Source: CAZEHS01 sp964649745
Lineage (GTDB): Bacteria; Bacillota; Clostridia; Peptostreptococcales; Acidaminobacteraceae
Assembly (NCBI GenBank): GCA_964649745.1
Contig: CAZYQI010000024.1
Coordinates: 1-49,617, forward strand
DNA length: 49,617 nt
Direction: 5' to 3'
Part shown: positions 1-8,415 of the stretch, one piece after another
Position numbering within the stretch: the first letter of the stretch is position 1
Layout of the letters: every line of letters starts with the position of its first letter
Notes under the pieces: generated by a model
The model's database searches: none
What the model was told of the DNA's origin: nothing
What the model saw: only the letters and a program-made list of their open reading frames with translations
Program-made: the position numbers and the translations under genes

Positions 1-82
1 TGTTTGGGACATAATCCTTTATGTTATAACAGGACATTATCGCTTATCGTTCAGATCCACACCGTTTTTTCGTAAAGAAGGG

Positions 83-111
83 TTGACAGTCCGTTGGCAT
101 TCTACTACACT
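83..111 (+). promoter_or_regulatory. Sigma-A-like promoter of the ROK regulator gene
   Basis: A perfect -35 TTGACA (83-88), a 17-bp spacer and a -10-like TACACT (106-111). The predicted start point lies inside the dyad at 112-132, so a bound repressor would block it. Confidence 0.6.
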
Positions 112-132
112 TTAATAAATAAAGTTTATTAA
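112..132. promoter_or_regulatory. Dyad operator, probably bound by the ROK regulator
   Basis: TTAATAAA (112-119) and TTTATTAA (125-132) form a perfect 8-bp inverted repeat around a 5-bp spacer, directly after the -10 box. AT-rich dyads of this kind are typical for ROK-family (XylR/NagC) repressors. Autoregulation by the adjacent ROK protein is an inference. Confidence 0.55.
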
Positions 133-163
133 TTAAAAATGATCGGATGCGAAGAGGCTGAAA

Positions 164-1261
164 ATGAAACGAATCATCGGACAACCTCAGTTTTTAAAAG
201 AAATCAATGTGGAACAGCTGGAAAAGCTGATCTACGAGAACGGTCCGATTTCAAAGCCCGAGCTGGCAGTTAAAACAGGGCTTAGTCTGCCCACGGTGAA
301 TAAGCTGGTTGGGGTATTGGAATCGGAGAATCGGATCCGGTCCATTGGGTTGATGGGTACCGGCGCCGGCAGAAAGGCCAGCGTATATGTAGCCAATGAG
401 CAGTCCGGCTGTTATGTGATTTATTACTATAAGAACAAAAAATTCATTGGATGCATTGCCAATATGCTGGGGGAGATCACCTATTCCACCCACGACCCGT
501 ATGAGGCATCCAGCGCCATCAATACCCTGGAATTCATTACAACCGGACTGGAAGCTCTGATGAAGCAGGCGGTCAGCGAAGTGAAGGCGATTGGCATCGG
601 TGTTCCCGGAGCTGTTAAGTCCGATCACCGGATAAGTTCCATCTCCTCGTTGCCCCAACTGGAAGGAGTCAGACTAAAAGAACATCTGGAGGCCCGTTTT
701 TCGATCCCTGCCTTTGTGGAGAACGATGTGAAGCTCACCACTCTGGGATATTATCATCAGCATCTGAAAGACCGATATTCGGATGTGGTGTATCTCTTCT
801 TAGGCCAGGGCCTGGGCAGTGGATTGATTGTGAACAGAAAGCTGTTGAAAGGGACCACCCATTTTGCAGGGGAAATTGGCTATATGTCGGTGCCTCAGGA
901 TAGGAGTGGCGAGAGCTATATCCATCGGGGCGGAGCTCTGGAGTATCACATCCAGGAAGCCGTTCGTTCTGATCGAAGCGAGGACGTAGCGGCGCTTATC
1001 GGTCAGGCAATCGTCAATCTGATCTGCACCCTGAACCCAGAGGTACTTGTGTTGGGCGGAGAACATGCCACGGTGGAGGTGATTCATGCCGTGAAAGGCG
1101 TCATTGAGCGGTATATCCCGGCAGCGGACCGCCCCAAGCTGATTCATGATGAAACCGGGAGATCGGGGATAGAAGGGGCCATTAATCTTTGTATCTCAAG
1201 CATTTCCTCCAGTATTCAAATTGTACGGGGAACAGAGTTTTTCTCGTCGCCTCTGAAATGA
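164..1261 (+). CDS. ROK-family transcriptional regulator (NagC/XylR type)
   Basis: 365 aa. An N-terminal winged helix-turn-helix (about residues 15-60, with ISKPELAVKTGLSLPTVNKL as the HTH core) is fused to a ROK sugar-kinase-like domain. The ROK signature is recognisable (GQGLGSGLIVN, then HFAGEIGY). The usual cysteine-rich zinc motif that follows GEIGH in ROK proteins is missing: that stretch reads SVPQDRSGESYIHRGG. This argues for a sugar-sensing repressor rather than a kinase. The downstream neighbour is glucosamine-6-phosphate deaminase, so an amino-sugar phosphate is the likely effector. A promoter and a dyad operator lie just upstream, suggesting autoregulation. The family call is firm; the ligand is inferred. 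Confidence 0.85.
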   Translation: MKRIIGQPQFLKEINVEQLEKLIYENGPISKPELAVKTGLSLPTVNKLVGVLESENRIRSIGLMGTGAGRKASVYVANEQSGCYVIYYYKNKKFIGCIANMLGEITYSTHDPYEASSAINTLEFITTGLEALMKQAVSEVKAIGIGVPGAVKSDHRISSISSLPQLEGVRLKEHLEARFSIPAFVENDVKLTTLGYYHQHLKDRYSDVVYLFLGQGLGSGLIVNRKLLKGTTHFAGEIGYMSVPQDRSGESYIHRGGALEYHIQEAVRSDRSEDVAALIGQAIVNLICTLNPEVLVLGGEHATVEVIHAVKGVIERYIPAADRPKLIHDETGRSGIEGAINLCISSISSSIQIVRGTEFFSSPLK

Positions 1262-1374
1262 ATGAGACGGACAGGCCGCTGGCCGGATTAACCGGGTCAT
1301 TGAACGTGTCCCTGAGCAGAGATAACGGAACACACCTTGTCAGAAACTATAAAAGCGTAAATAAGGGAGGCCCC

Positions 1375-2124
1375 ATGCGGATCGTTATTGCAAAAGACTA
1401 TGAGGACCTCAGCCGAAAAGCCGCCCATGTGATTGCCGGGCAGCTGATCATGCGGCCGGATACGGTGCTGGGCCTCGCAACCGGGGCAACGCCCTTGCGG
1501 TGCTACGAGCTTTTAGCACAGATGGCGGAAGAGAGGCTTGTTTCCTTCCGGCAGTGCAAAGCCTTCAATCTGGACGAATACTACGGTCTTAGTCCCGAAA
1601 ACCCTCAAAGCTATGGGTATTTCATGAAACAGAATCTTTTCAGCCGGGTGGATATCCTTACGGAAAACACCTTTATACCCAGTGGCCTTGCGGGGAATGT
1701 TGAAGAAGAGTGCCAGGCCTATGAGAAGTGTATCCGCCAGGCCGGCGGCATTGATTTGCAGCTTCTGGGCATCGGCAGGAACGGACATATCGGCTTTAAC
1801 GAGCCGGATGTGAGCTTTGAGGCTTTTACCCACCTGGTGACCCTGGATCAGGATACCATTCAGGCCAATTCCAAGTTTTTCAGCACCGGGGAAGAGGTTC
1901 CGAAAACAGCCATTTCCATGGGCATCAAGACCATTATGCAGGCCAGGGGAATCCTGCTGCTGGCCAGTGGCGCCGAAAAAGCGGAGACAGTTTACCAGAT
2001 GGTGTACGGTAAAATCTCTCCGGATGTTCCCGCATCGGTACTGCAGATTCACCCCAATGCAACCGTACTGGTAGATGAGGCCGCCGGACAAAGGCTGCAG
2101 GAACGGAAAGCTTTTAAAAGCTGA
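1375..2124 (+). CDS. nagB: Glucosamine-6-phosphate deaminase
   Basis: 249 aa, normal length for NagB. It converts glucosamine 6-phosphate to fructose 6-phosphate and ammonia in the cytoplasm. Seen: the N-terminal phosphate-binding segment GLATGATPL, the active-site stretch FNLDEYYGL, the signature GIGRNGHIGFNEP with the catalytic His, and LLASGAEKA near the C-terminus. The frame stays open upstream to 1189, but AAGGGAGG just before the ATG at 1375 and the family N-terminus (MRIVIAKDYEDLS) decide the start. It lies 113 bp after the ROK regulator on the same strand, so the two probably form a regulator-enzyme pair for amino-sugar catabolism. No nagA is present in the window. Confidence 0.93.
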   Translation: MRIVIAKDYEDLSRKAAHVIAGQLIMRPDTVLGLATGATPLRCYELLAQMAEERLVSFRQCKAFNLDEYYGLSPENPQSYGYFMKQNLFSRVDILTENTFIPSGLAGNVEEECQAYEKCIRQAGGIDLQLLGIGRNGHIGFNEPDVSFEAFTHLVTLDQDTIQANSKFFSTGEEVPKTAISMGIKTIMQARGILLLASGAEKAETVYQMVYGKISPDVPASVLQIHPNATVLVDEAAGQRLQERKAFKS

Positions 2125-2158
2125 ACGGGCCGATAAAAGAGCTCCCGCAGGAGGCTCC

Positions 2159-2366
2159 CAGCTTGATGAAAAAGACTATCCAGAAGAAAAACCCTCTGTG
2201 CGGAGCAACCTAACGGAGGTTGGTAAGAAAATAGAACGAGGACTGTAGCCGTTAGAAATTCACTGTTCGCCCGAAGTGAGTTTGAATTTCTGCGAAAGAC
2301 CTGTTCGTTATTTTCTCCAACCGGGAGTTCAAAGTTGCGGAGTACTGAGGGTTTTTCTTCAAGCTG
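2159..2366 (+). ncRNA. Candidate structured non-coding RNA (about 200 nt)
   Basis: There is no convincing gene here, but nested complementarity is strong. The outer helix GAAGAAAAACCCTC (2183-2196) pairs perfectly with 2347-2360, and the flanking CAGCTTG (2159-2165) can extend it with CAAGCTG (2360-2366) across a bulge. Inside, AGAAAATAGAAC (2226-2237) pairs with 2313-2326 in two blocks, and GAAATTC (2255-2261) pairs with GAATTTC (2284-2290) as a terminal hairpin. GCAAC (2205-2209) can pair either locally or with GTTGC (2334-2338), a pseudoknot-like alternative. Size, host phylum and the unpaired purine-rich stretches resemble the raiA-motif RNA class, but I cannot verify that. A MITE-like element is the alternative. 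The sense strand is assumed to follow the neighbours. Confidence 0.5.
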
Positions 2367-2467
2367 AGATCATGATTCTCTAAATATTTAAACCTGTCAA
2401 AGCCGCTTTGCGTAAGCACTGGAGAGAAATGCGTCAGAATTTTCCGCCGAATTATTCGAAAACCCTC

Positions 2468-2497
2468 TTGAATTTTCTGCGGAGGTGGCGTTATAAT
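2468..2497 (+). promoter_or_regulatory. Sigma-A-like promoter of the nucleoside operon
   Basis: TTGAAT (2468-2473), an 18-bp spacer and a perfect TATAAT (2492-2497). The predicted start near 2504 gives a leader of about 240 nt before the BMP lipoprotein gene. The leader begins with a G/C-rich hairpin (2510-2537) and contains both LacI-type operators. A second weak candidate, TTTACC (2623-2628) with TATTTT (2646-2651), overlaps the first operator. Confidence 0.5.
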
Positions 2498-2509
2498 GGC
2501 CTTATAAAC

Positions 2510-2537
2510 GGGGAGTCAGGAAAGCGCTGTCCTCCCC
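2510..2537 (+). other. 5'-leader hairpin
   Basis: GGGG (2510-2513) and AGGA (2518-2521) can pair with TCCT (2530-2533) and CCCC (2534-2537). It lies a few bases after the predicted transcription start and has no T-tract, so it is not a terminator. It may stabilise the transcript 5' end. Confidence 0.3.
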
Positions 2538-2612
2538 CAAATAAATTGTCGGATCACACAAAACAGGAACGGATGGAATGTGAGACTAAGGCAATTATTT
2601 TTTTACCCGTCA

Positions 2613-2628
2613 GGTAAAACGGTTTACC
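2613..2628. promoter_or_regulatory. LacI-type operator O1
   Basis: GGTAAAACGGTTTACC: half-sites GGTAAA and TTTACC around a 4-bp centre containing CG, the usual architecture of LacI-family sites. It matches O2 at 2691 in 15 of 16 positions. The likely ligand is the LacI-family protein encoded at 11704 in the same operon. Confidence 0.7.
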
Positions 2629-2690
2629 AAACCGATGCGTTACTATATTTTAACGAAAGAGAGGGTATGGCAAATTTTTTTTATTGCGAA

Positions 2691-2706
2691 GGTAAAGCGG
2701 TTTACC
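2691..2706. promoter_or_regulatory. LacI-type operator O2
   Basis: GGTAAAGCGGTTTACC, one base different from O1 and 78 bp downstream of it, ending 36 bp before the BMP lipoprotein start. The pair could support looping or act as a roadblock to transcription from the upstream promoter. Confidence 0.7.
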
Positions 2707-2742
2707 AAAAAAATGAAACCTAAACAACGGAGGAAGAAGAAC

Positions 2743-3813
2743 ATGATAAAACGAGTGATCAGCGCAGTGATGATATTGGCCATGTGCTTAAGCCTCATCG
2801 CGTGTGCCCCAAAAGCGGCAGAACCCGCAGCGGACGCCGGTGCGGCAGCAGAAGCGAAGAAAACCAGAGTGGCCATCGTATTCTCCGGAAACCTTGGAGA
2901 CAAATCCTACAACGACTCCTGCTATGCAGGCGCCATGAAGGCAGCGGACGAGTTTGACGTTGAACTGAAAACCCTGGAAGGCACAACTGCAGCGGAATGG
3001 GAAGCAAACTTCCTGGCAGTGGCAGAAGAAGGCTACGACCTAATTATCTGTTCTTCTTCCAACTTTGAAGAATACATGAAGGAGCACTGCGCCAAGTATC
3101 CCAACATCAAGTTCGCCATCATCGACACAACGGTTGAAGGCGCCAATATCCAATCCGTGAGCTTTGCACAGAACCAGGGTTCCTTCCTGGCAGGGGCAGC
3201 AGCAGCCATGTTTACAAAAGAAACGGATGTGAAGGGCGTTAACGGCGAAAACGTCATCGGCTGGGTCGGCGGCATGGACATCCCCGTTCTGCAGGACTTC
3301 TACACCGGTTACGAGCAAGGCGCTAAATACATCGATCCCGATATCAAAATCCTGAAATCCTTTGCAGGAACCTGGAATGATCCTCTGAAAGGCAAAGAGC
3401 TTACACTGGCCCAGTACCAAGGCGGTGCGGATATCGTTATGAACGTTGCCTCCGGTACAGGCACAGGGATCCTCGAAGCAGCGGCTGAAGCCGGCAAATA
3501 CGCCATCGGTGTTGACCTGAACCAAGACAATGACCAGCCGGGAGCCGTTCTTACCTCCATGCTGAAGCGTGTGGATACAGCCTGCTACCTGCTGATCAAA
3601 TCGGCAGTGGATGGAACCTTCGAAGGTAACACCAGCAAATACCTCACCATCGCTGACGGCGGTGTGAGCCTCACCGATATGAGCACAATGAAAACCGCTT
3701 TGGGCGATAAATTCCCCGAAGAGATCCTCACAAAGGTTACAGAGCTTGAAGGCAAGATCAAATCCGGCGAAATCGTTGTAGCGAACTACAAAGGGTTTGG
3801 CACAAACAAATAG
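2743..3813 (+). CDS. BMP-family (PnrA-like) nucleoside-binding lipoprotein
   Basis: 356 aa solute-binding protein. The signal peptide ends in a lipobox (LSLIAC) with the lipidated Cys at residue 21, followed by an Ala-rich linker. The mature domain shows BMP/PnrA family features: VAIVFSGNLGDKSYND near the start, then FAIIDTT, FLAGAAAAMFTKE and IGWVGGMD. Known family members bind purine and pyrimidine nucleosides for an ABC importer. The start at 2743 is set by GGAGGAAGAAG and a canonical signal peptide; the frame stays open upstream to 2635. It is the first gene of a ten-gene operon and is followed by an intra-operon hairpin that probably raises its expression relative to the membrane components. 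The nucleoside substrate is supported by the downstream nucleoside hydrolase and ribokinase-like kinase. Confidence 0.9.
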   Translation: MIKRVISAVMILAMCLSLIACAPKAAEPAADAGAAAEAKKTRVAIVFSGNLGDKSYNDSCYAGAMKAADEFDVELKTLEGTTAAEWEANFLAVAEEGYDLIICSSSNFEEYMKEHCAKYPNIKFAIIDTTVEGANIQSVSFAQNQGSFLAGAAAAMFTKETDVKGVNGENVIGWVGGMDIPVLQDFYTGYEQGAKYIDPDIKILKSFAGTWNDPLKGKELTLAQYQGGADIVMNVASGTGTGILEAAAEAGKYAIGVDLNQDNDQPGAVLTSMLKRVDTACYLLIKSAVDGTFEGNTSKYLTIADGGVSLTDMSTMKTALGDKFPEEILTKVTELEGKIKSGEIVVANYKGFGTNK

Positions 3814-3831
3814 TAGAAAAGAATCCGATGG

Positions 3832-3868
3832 TATTGGGGCACTTTTCATTGAGGGAAGTGCCCCAATA
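3832..3868 (+). terminator. Intra-operon hairpin (attenuator or 3'-stabiliser)
   Basis: A perfect 13-bp stem, TATTGGGGCACTT (3832-3844) with AAGTGCCCCAATA (3856-3868), and a short T-rich tail. It sits between the lipoprotein gene and its ATPase gene, where partial terminators commonly set binding-protein excess. Confidence 0.6.
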
Positions 3869-3905
3869 TTTATACGCTTGAATAAACCGTGAAGAAGGTA
3901 CCCGG

Positions 3906-5444
3906 ATGAGCGATTACGTATTTGAAATGAAAAACATGGTGAAGACATTCGGTGAGGTCAGAGCCGTCATTGATGGAAATTTTAATCTCAAAAAGGGTGA
4001 GATTCATTCCCTGATTGGGGAAAACGGCGCAGGAAAATCAACAATGATGAAGCTGCTCTATGGGATGTACGATTTTGATGAAGGCGAGGTCACCGTCAAA
4101 GGAGAACCCGTCCATCGGATTACCCCCAGAAAGGCCATTGAAAAGGGAATCGGCATGGTCCACCAGGAATTCATGCTGGTGAATGAATTGACGGTATTGG
4201 AAAACATCATTCTGGGATTTGAGCCTACAAAAGGCATGATGATTGACTTTGAAAAGGCCAAGGCAGAAGTGCAGCGATATATTGTGCAGTATGGGATGGA
4301 TATCCAGATCAACAAGCGCATCAATCAGATTTCGGTTGGGGAAGCCCAGCGGGTTGAGATCATTAAAATTCTTACCCGGGGAGCCGACACCATTATCCTG
4401 GATGAGCCGACAGCGGTTCTGACCCCCCAGGAAACCACCCGACTGTTTGAAATTCTCAACAACCTGAGGGAAGATGGGAAATCCATCGTGTTCATTTCCC
4501 ATAAGCTTAATGAGGTCATGGAAATATCAGACCGGATCAGTGTCATGCGGCAGGGCCGTTACATCGGCACCGTGGATAAGCGGGAAACCTCTCCGGCTGC
4601 CTTGGCAAAGATGATGATCGGCCGGGAAGTGTTTATGAACATCAACAAAGCAGAGGCCACCATCGGCAAAAATGTCCTGAGGGTGGAAAACCTCTGGACC
4701 TCCGGAGAGAAGGAGATATCAAAGATCCGTGGGCTGTCGCTTTCGGTCAACGCCGGCGAGATCGTGGGCATTGCGGGTATCGACGGCAATGGACAAAGTG
4801 AATTGATAGAGGCCATCACCGGCCTTCGAAAGGTGGAGCGGGGAACGGTTATTCTGGATGGTACCGATGTGACCCATTTAGGGCCCAAGGCTACCCGCCA
4901 CGCCGGTATGACCCATGTACCGGAGGACAGGAACACCCGAGGGCTGAACCGGGGGCTTACCATCATGGATAACCTCATTGCCGTTCAGCTGGACGAAAAG
5001 CAATTTTCGAAAGGCTTTATTATTGATGAACAGGCCGCCCAAGCCTATGCGGAGAAGCAGGTGGAGCGGTTCGATATCCGCCCCCGGGATATCCGGATGT
5101 CCACTCAGCATCTATCCGGCGGCAACGCCCAAAAGGTGGTGGTGGCCCGGGAGGTATCCATCGGCGGAAAGCTCCTGGTGGCCTCTCAGCCCACCCGGGG
5201 TGTGGATATCGGCGCCATTGAAGCCATACGGAATATCCTTGAAGAGGTAAGGACTCAAGGGGCCGGTGTTTTGCTGGTATCAGCGGATCTGGAAGAGATT
5301 CTGTCCCTGTCCGACCGGATCATCGTTATGTTTGAAGGCCGCATCACCGGAGAGCTCAGCGCTGCCGAGGCGGATGAAGAGACCCTGGGAATGCTGATGA
5401 TGGGCGGTAAAATTCAACATGAAGGTGGTGATGGGGCACAATGA
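3906..5444 (+). CDS. Nucleoside ABC transporter, duplicated ATP-binding protein
   Basis: 512 aa with two fused nucleotide-binding domains, as in sugar and nucleoside importers that pair with BMP proteins. The N-half has a full Walker A (GENGAGKSTMMKLL), a non-canonical signature (ISVGEAQRVE) and Walker B (TIILDEPTAVL). The C-half has a degenerate Walker A (GIDGNGQSELIEAI, no Lys) but a good signature LSGGNAQKVVVAREV. This asymmetry is normal for the family. It would energise uptake by the two permeases that follow; its stop overlaps the first permease start by 4 bp (ATGA), implying translational coupling. Confidence 0.9.
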   Translation: MSDYVFEMKNMVKTFGEVRAVIDGNFNLKKGEIHSLIGENGAGKSTMMKLLYGMYDFDEGEVTVKGEPVHRITPRKAIEKGIGMVHQEFMLVNELTVLENIILGFEPTKGMMIDFEKAKAEVQRYIVQYGMDIQINKRINQISVGEAQRVEIIKILTRGADTIILDEPTAVLTPQETTRLFEILNNLREDGKSIVFISHKLNEVMEISDRISVMRQGRYIGTVDKRETSPAALAKMMIGREVFMNINKAEATIGKNVLRVENLWTSGEKEISKIRGLSLSVNAGEIVGIAGIDGNGQSELIEAITGLRKVERGTVILDGTDVTHLGPKATRHAGMTHVPEDRNTRGLNRGLTIMDNLIAVQLDEKQFSKGFIIDEQAAQAYAEKQVERFDIRPRDIRMSTQHLSGGNAQKVVVAREVSIGGKLLVASQPTRGVDIGAIEAIRNILEEVRTQGAGVLLVSADLEEILSLSDRIIVMFEGRITGELSAAEADEETLGMLMMGGKIQHEGGDGAQ

Positions 5445-6493
5445 GTACGACATATCGGAGCATCGTAAGGCTGTTTTTGATTATCCTTCTGTCCCTGGGA
5501 ATCGGTGCGGTCTGCATCCTGATGATCGGTGAAAATCCCGTGGATGCGTATATTGCCCTGTTCAAGGGAGCTTTTATCGGAAAGCTGAACTTCGGCAATA
5601 CCCTGGCCAATTTCACCCCCCTGCTGTTGACGGCCATTGCCTTCGCTGTGGCAGCAAAGGGTGGAGCGTTTAATGTCGGTGTGGAGGGCGAGGTTTTTCT
5701 GGGGGGCATCACGGCAGCCTACATCGGTATCCATTGGAGCTTTCTTCCCGCGCCGATCCATATCCTGGCCTGTTTTACAGGAGCCGTTGTGGTGGCATCC
5801 CTGTGGGCCCTTATTCCGGGAATACTGAAGGCCTACTATGCGGTTAATGAGGTGTGTACCACCATCCTGATGAACTATGTGGCCATCTATCTGACCTCCT
5901 ATCTGGTCAGCGGTCCCATGAGCGCTGGAGTGGCCAACTCCCAGTCTCTTCCCGTGGCGGAACAGGTGAAGCTTTATCAGTTTATGCAGCCCAGCAGTGC
6001 CAATGTAGGGATACTGATCGCCATCGCGGTAACCTTGCTGACTATCTGGATGCTGATGAAAACCACACTGGGATACAAAATACGGACGGTGGGTACCAAC
6101 CCCCAGCATGCGGAATATGCCGGAATCAACCCCAAAAGGGTTTTCATTCAAGCCATGATGCTCAGCGGGGCCTTGGGAGGCATTGCGGGGTGCATCGAGG
6201 TTTTGGGTGTTCACGGCTACTTCCTGGATAACTCGGCCGCCGGCCTGGGCACCAACGGGATGCTGGCAGCCCTTATCGTCAAGAGCAATGTGGTTCTGGC
6301 CCCCTTCATGTCCTTTTTCCTGGGAGCCCTGAATTCCGGAGCCTTGGGCCTACAGCAAAGCACCGGTGTCCCGAAATCGATTATTGATACCATCGCAGCA
6401 ACCTTCATCATCATTGCTACCATGGATATGCTTTTCCAATTTACTAAAAAGAAGAAGAGTGAAAAGCAATCGATCAAGTCGGATGTAAAATAG
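5441..6493 (+). CDS. Nucleoside ABC transporter permease 1
   Basis: 350 aa, strongly hydrophobic, about nine or ten membrane spans, branched-chain-type permease fold (BPD_transp_2). Recognisable family segments are FNVGVEGEVFLGG and the cytoplasmic coupling region VGTNPQHAEYAGINPKRV. Translation is coupled to the ATPase through the ATGA overlap. Together with the next gene it should form the heterodimeric membrane channel for nucleosides. The Lys/Ser-rich C-terminal tail is cytoplasmic by charge. Confidence 0.88.
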   Translation: MSTTYRSIVRLFLIILLSLGIGAVCILMIGENPVDAYIALFKGAFIGKLNFGNTLANFTPLLLTAIAFAVAAKGGAFNVGVEGEVFLGGITAAYIGIHWSFLPAPIHILACFTGAVVVASLWALIPGILKAYYAVNEVCTTILMNYVAIYLTSYLVSGPMSAGVANSQSLPVAEQVKLYQFMQPSSANVGILIAIAVTLLTIWMLMKTTLGYKIRTVGTNPQHAEYAGINPKRVFIQAMMLSGALGGIAGCIEVLGVHGYFLDNSAAGLGTNGMLAALIVKSNVVLAPFMSFFLGALNSGALGLQQSTGVPKSIIDTIAATFIIIATMDMLFQFTKKKKSEKQSIKSDVK

Positions 6494-6503
6494 GAGAAAA
6501 GAA

Positions 6504-7457
6504 ATGGATTTCGAGAAAATATTTAGTCTCTCCCTGATCTACGCCACCATCCGATCCGCCACGCCCATCATCTTCGCGGCGCTGTGCGCGTCGATTACCC
6601 AGCAGGCCAATATCCTGAACATCGGAACGGAAGGAATCATGCTCATAGGGGCTTTTACAGCCGTGGCCGTCAGCTTCCTCACCGGCAGCTGGCTGCTGGC
6701 CATCGTGGTGGCCATGCTGGCCGGGGTACTCATCGCCATGGTCATGGCAGTGGGCCACATCAAGTACGGTGCCGAAATCTGTGCCATCGGCATGGGGGTA
6801 AATTTGTTTGCCATTGCCATTACCAAGTACATGCTCAAGAGTCTTTCGGGACAGCGGGGATCGTTTTCAGATCCCAAGATCATCGGGATTCCCAAGGTTC
6901 ATATGGATTGGATGGACAACTACCCCGCATTGAGCACTGTATTCAACAACTGGTCCGTTACGGAGTGGTTCGCCATTGTCCTTGTTATCCTTGTGACCTT
7001 CTTCCTGTATAAAACCGTGTGGGGTCTGCGCCTCCGGGCAGTGGGACAATTTCCTCTGGCGGCTCAGACTGCCGGCATCAACGTGAATGCCATGAAATAT
7101 CAGGCCATCGCACTGTCCGGTTTGATCGGAGGCCTGGCGGGGGCTCACCTCTCCTTGGGTTACAGCAAGCTCTTTGCAGAGAATATGACAAACGGTCGGG
7201 GCTTTATGGGCGTTGCCGCCATGTTTTTCGGCGGAGCCCATCCGGTGGTCACCTCCATCGGGTGTCTGGTCTTCGGGTTTGCCGATTCCGTGGGCGCCCG
7301 GCTGCAGTCCTATGGGGTTCCATCCCAGTTTGTGCTGCTGATGCCTTATGTGGTGACGGTGGTGGTGCTGGCGGTATCCATGATTTCCAAGCAGATCAAA
7401 GAAAACAAACGGAAGAGCTCACTCTATAAAGATGCAAAGGAAGGTATCCCCCTGTGA
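6504..7457 (+). CDS. Nucleoside ABC transporter permease 2
   Basis: 317 aa, the second BPD_transp_2 permease of the same importer. Typical family segments are NILNIGTEGIMLIGAF in the N-half and LRAVGQFPLAAQTAGINV in the coupling region. It starts 10 bp after permease 1 behind AGGAGAAAAG and overlaps the nucleoside hydrolase start by 4 bp (GTGA). The ATPase / permease / permease order matches the usual layout of BMP-dependent nucleoside importers. Confidence 0.88.
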   Translation: MDFEKIFSLSLIYATIRSATPIIFAALCASITQQANILNIGTEGIMLIGAFTAVAVSFLTGSWLLAIVVAMLAGVLIAMVMAVGHIKYGAEICAIGMGVNLFAIAITKYMLKSLSGQRGSFSDPKIIGIPKVHMDWMDNYPALSTVFNNWSVTEWFAIVLVILVTFFLYKTVWGLRLRAVGQFPLAAQTAGINVNAMKYQAIALSGLIGGLAGAHLSLGYSKLFAENMTNGRGFMGVAAMFFGGAHPVVTSIGCLVFGFADSVGARLQSYGVPSQFVLLMPYVVTVVVLAVSMISKQIKENKRKSSLYKDAKEGIPL

Positions 7458-8389
7458 AGAAGAATCGAATTATTCTGGATTGCGATCCGGGTCATGATGA
7501 CGCCATTGCCATTATGCTGGCGGGCAGAAGCGAAGTGATTGAACTGCTGGGCATTACGGTGGTAGCGGGGAATCAAACCCTGGAAAAAACGGCCAACAAC
7601 GCCCTCCGGGTATGTCAGCATTTGGGTATCGACGTGCCGGTTCATGCAGGCTGCGGCCGTCCCATGATCCGGGATAAGCAGGTGATATCGGATGAAATTC
7701 ATGGGGAAACCGGTCTCGATGGCCCCTGTTTTGATCCTCTGGTAAAGAAATTGGAAACAGCCCATGGAGTGCATTATCTGATAGAAACCCTGATGAAAAG
7801 TGAGGGCGATATCACCTTGGTGGCAACGGGTCCCCTTACGAACCTGGCCATGGCCATGCGGATGGAACCACAGATTGTTCCCAAGATCAACCGAATCGTC
7901 ATCATGGGGGGCTCGTACCAGCTGGGGAATGTGACACCGGCAGCGGAGTTCAACATCCTGGCCGATGCCGAGGCAGCCTATGTGGTGTTCACCAGTGGCC
8001 GGCCGGTGGTGATGGTGGGTCTGGATGTCACCCGGAAGGTACTTTGCTACCAAACTGTCATTGACCGGATGAAGAAGGTGAACACCAAGGCCTCCAAGCT
8101 GTTCGAGGACCTGATGCTGTTTTTCAATCAAAGTCAGAAAGAGGTGTTCGGCTGGGAAGGCGGTCCCCTTCATGACCCGGTGACCATTGCCTACCTCATC
8201 GATCCTACGGTACTGACGACAAAGGCCATGTACACGGAAGTGGATATCCGAAGCGTTCAAAGCTATGGCAGAACCAACTGCGACTTCTTCGGTATTTCGG
8301 GTAAGCCTTCCAACAGCGAGGTGGCCGTGGATATCGATGTAGAGAAGTTCTGGACAATCATTGAAAATGGACTTAAGAAATACCAATAG
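7454..8389 (+). CDS. Inosine-uridine-type nucleoside hydrolase
   Basis: 311 aa, normal length for the family. It cleaves the N-glycosidic bond of ribonucleosides to give free base and ribose in the cytoplasm. Seen: the N-terminal calcium-binding motif DCDPGHDDAIAIML, the conserved VATGPLTNLAMAM and MGGSYQLGNVTPAAEFN segments, and the late HDPVTIAYLIDP motif with the last metal-ligand Asp. The start is GTG, overlapping the permease stop as GTGA. Placed directly after the importer and upstream of a ribokinase-like gene, it supplies ribose to that kinase. Base preference (purine or pyrimidine) cannot be read from the sequence. Confidence 0.92.
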   Translation: MKKNRIILDCDPGHDDAIAIMLAGRSEVIELLGITVVAGNQTLEKTANNALRVCQHLGIDVPVHAGCGRPMIRDKQVISDEIHGETGLDGPCFDPLVKKLETAHGVHYLIETLMKSEGDITLVATGPLTNLAMAMRMEPQIVPKINRIVIMGGSYQLGNVTPAAEFNILADAEAAYVVFTSGRPVVMVGLDVTRKVLCYQTVIDRMKKVNTKASKLFEDLMLFFNQSQKEVFGWEGGPLHDPVTIAYLIDPTVLTTKAMYTEVDIRSVQSYGRTNCDFFGISGKPSNSEVAVDIDVEKFWTIIENGLKKYQ

Positions 8390-8415
8390 ATCAGAAATTC
8401 GATGAAGGGGGAGCC

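Noticed and set aside
1189..1374. N-terminal extension of NagB
   Set aside because: It overlaps the ROK gene, has no NagB homology by eye and the ribosome site fits 1375.
2109..2122. Perfect palindrome AGCTTTTAAAAGCT at the end of nagB
   Set aside because: It lies inside the coding sequence, is AT-rich and has no T-tract, so it is not a convincing terminator or operator.
2408..2617. Open frame of 69 codons before the nucleoside operon
   Set aside because: No ribosome site, no family features, and it covers the promoter, leader hairpin and first operator.
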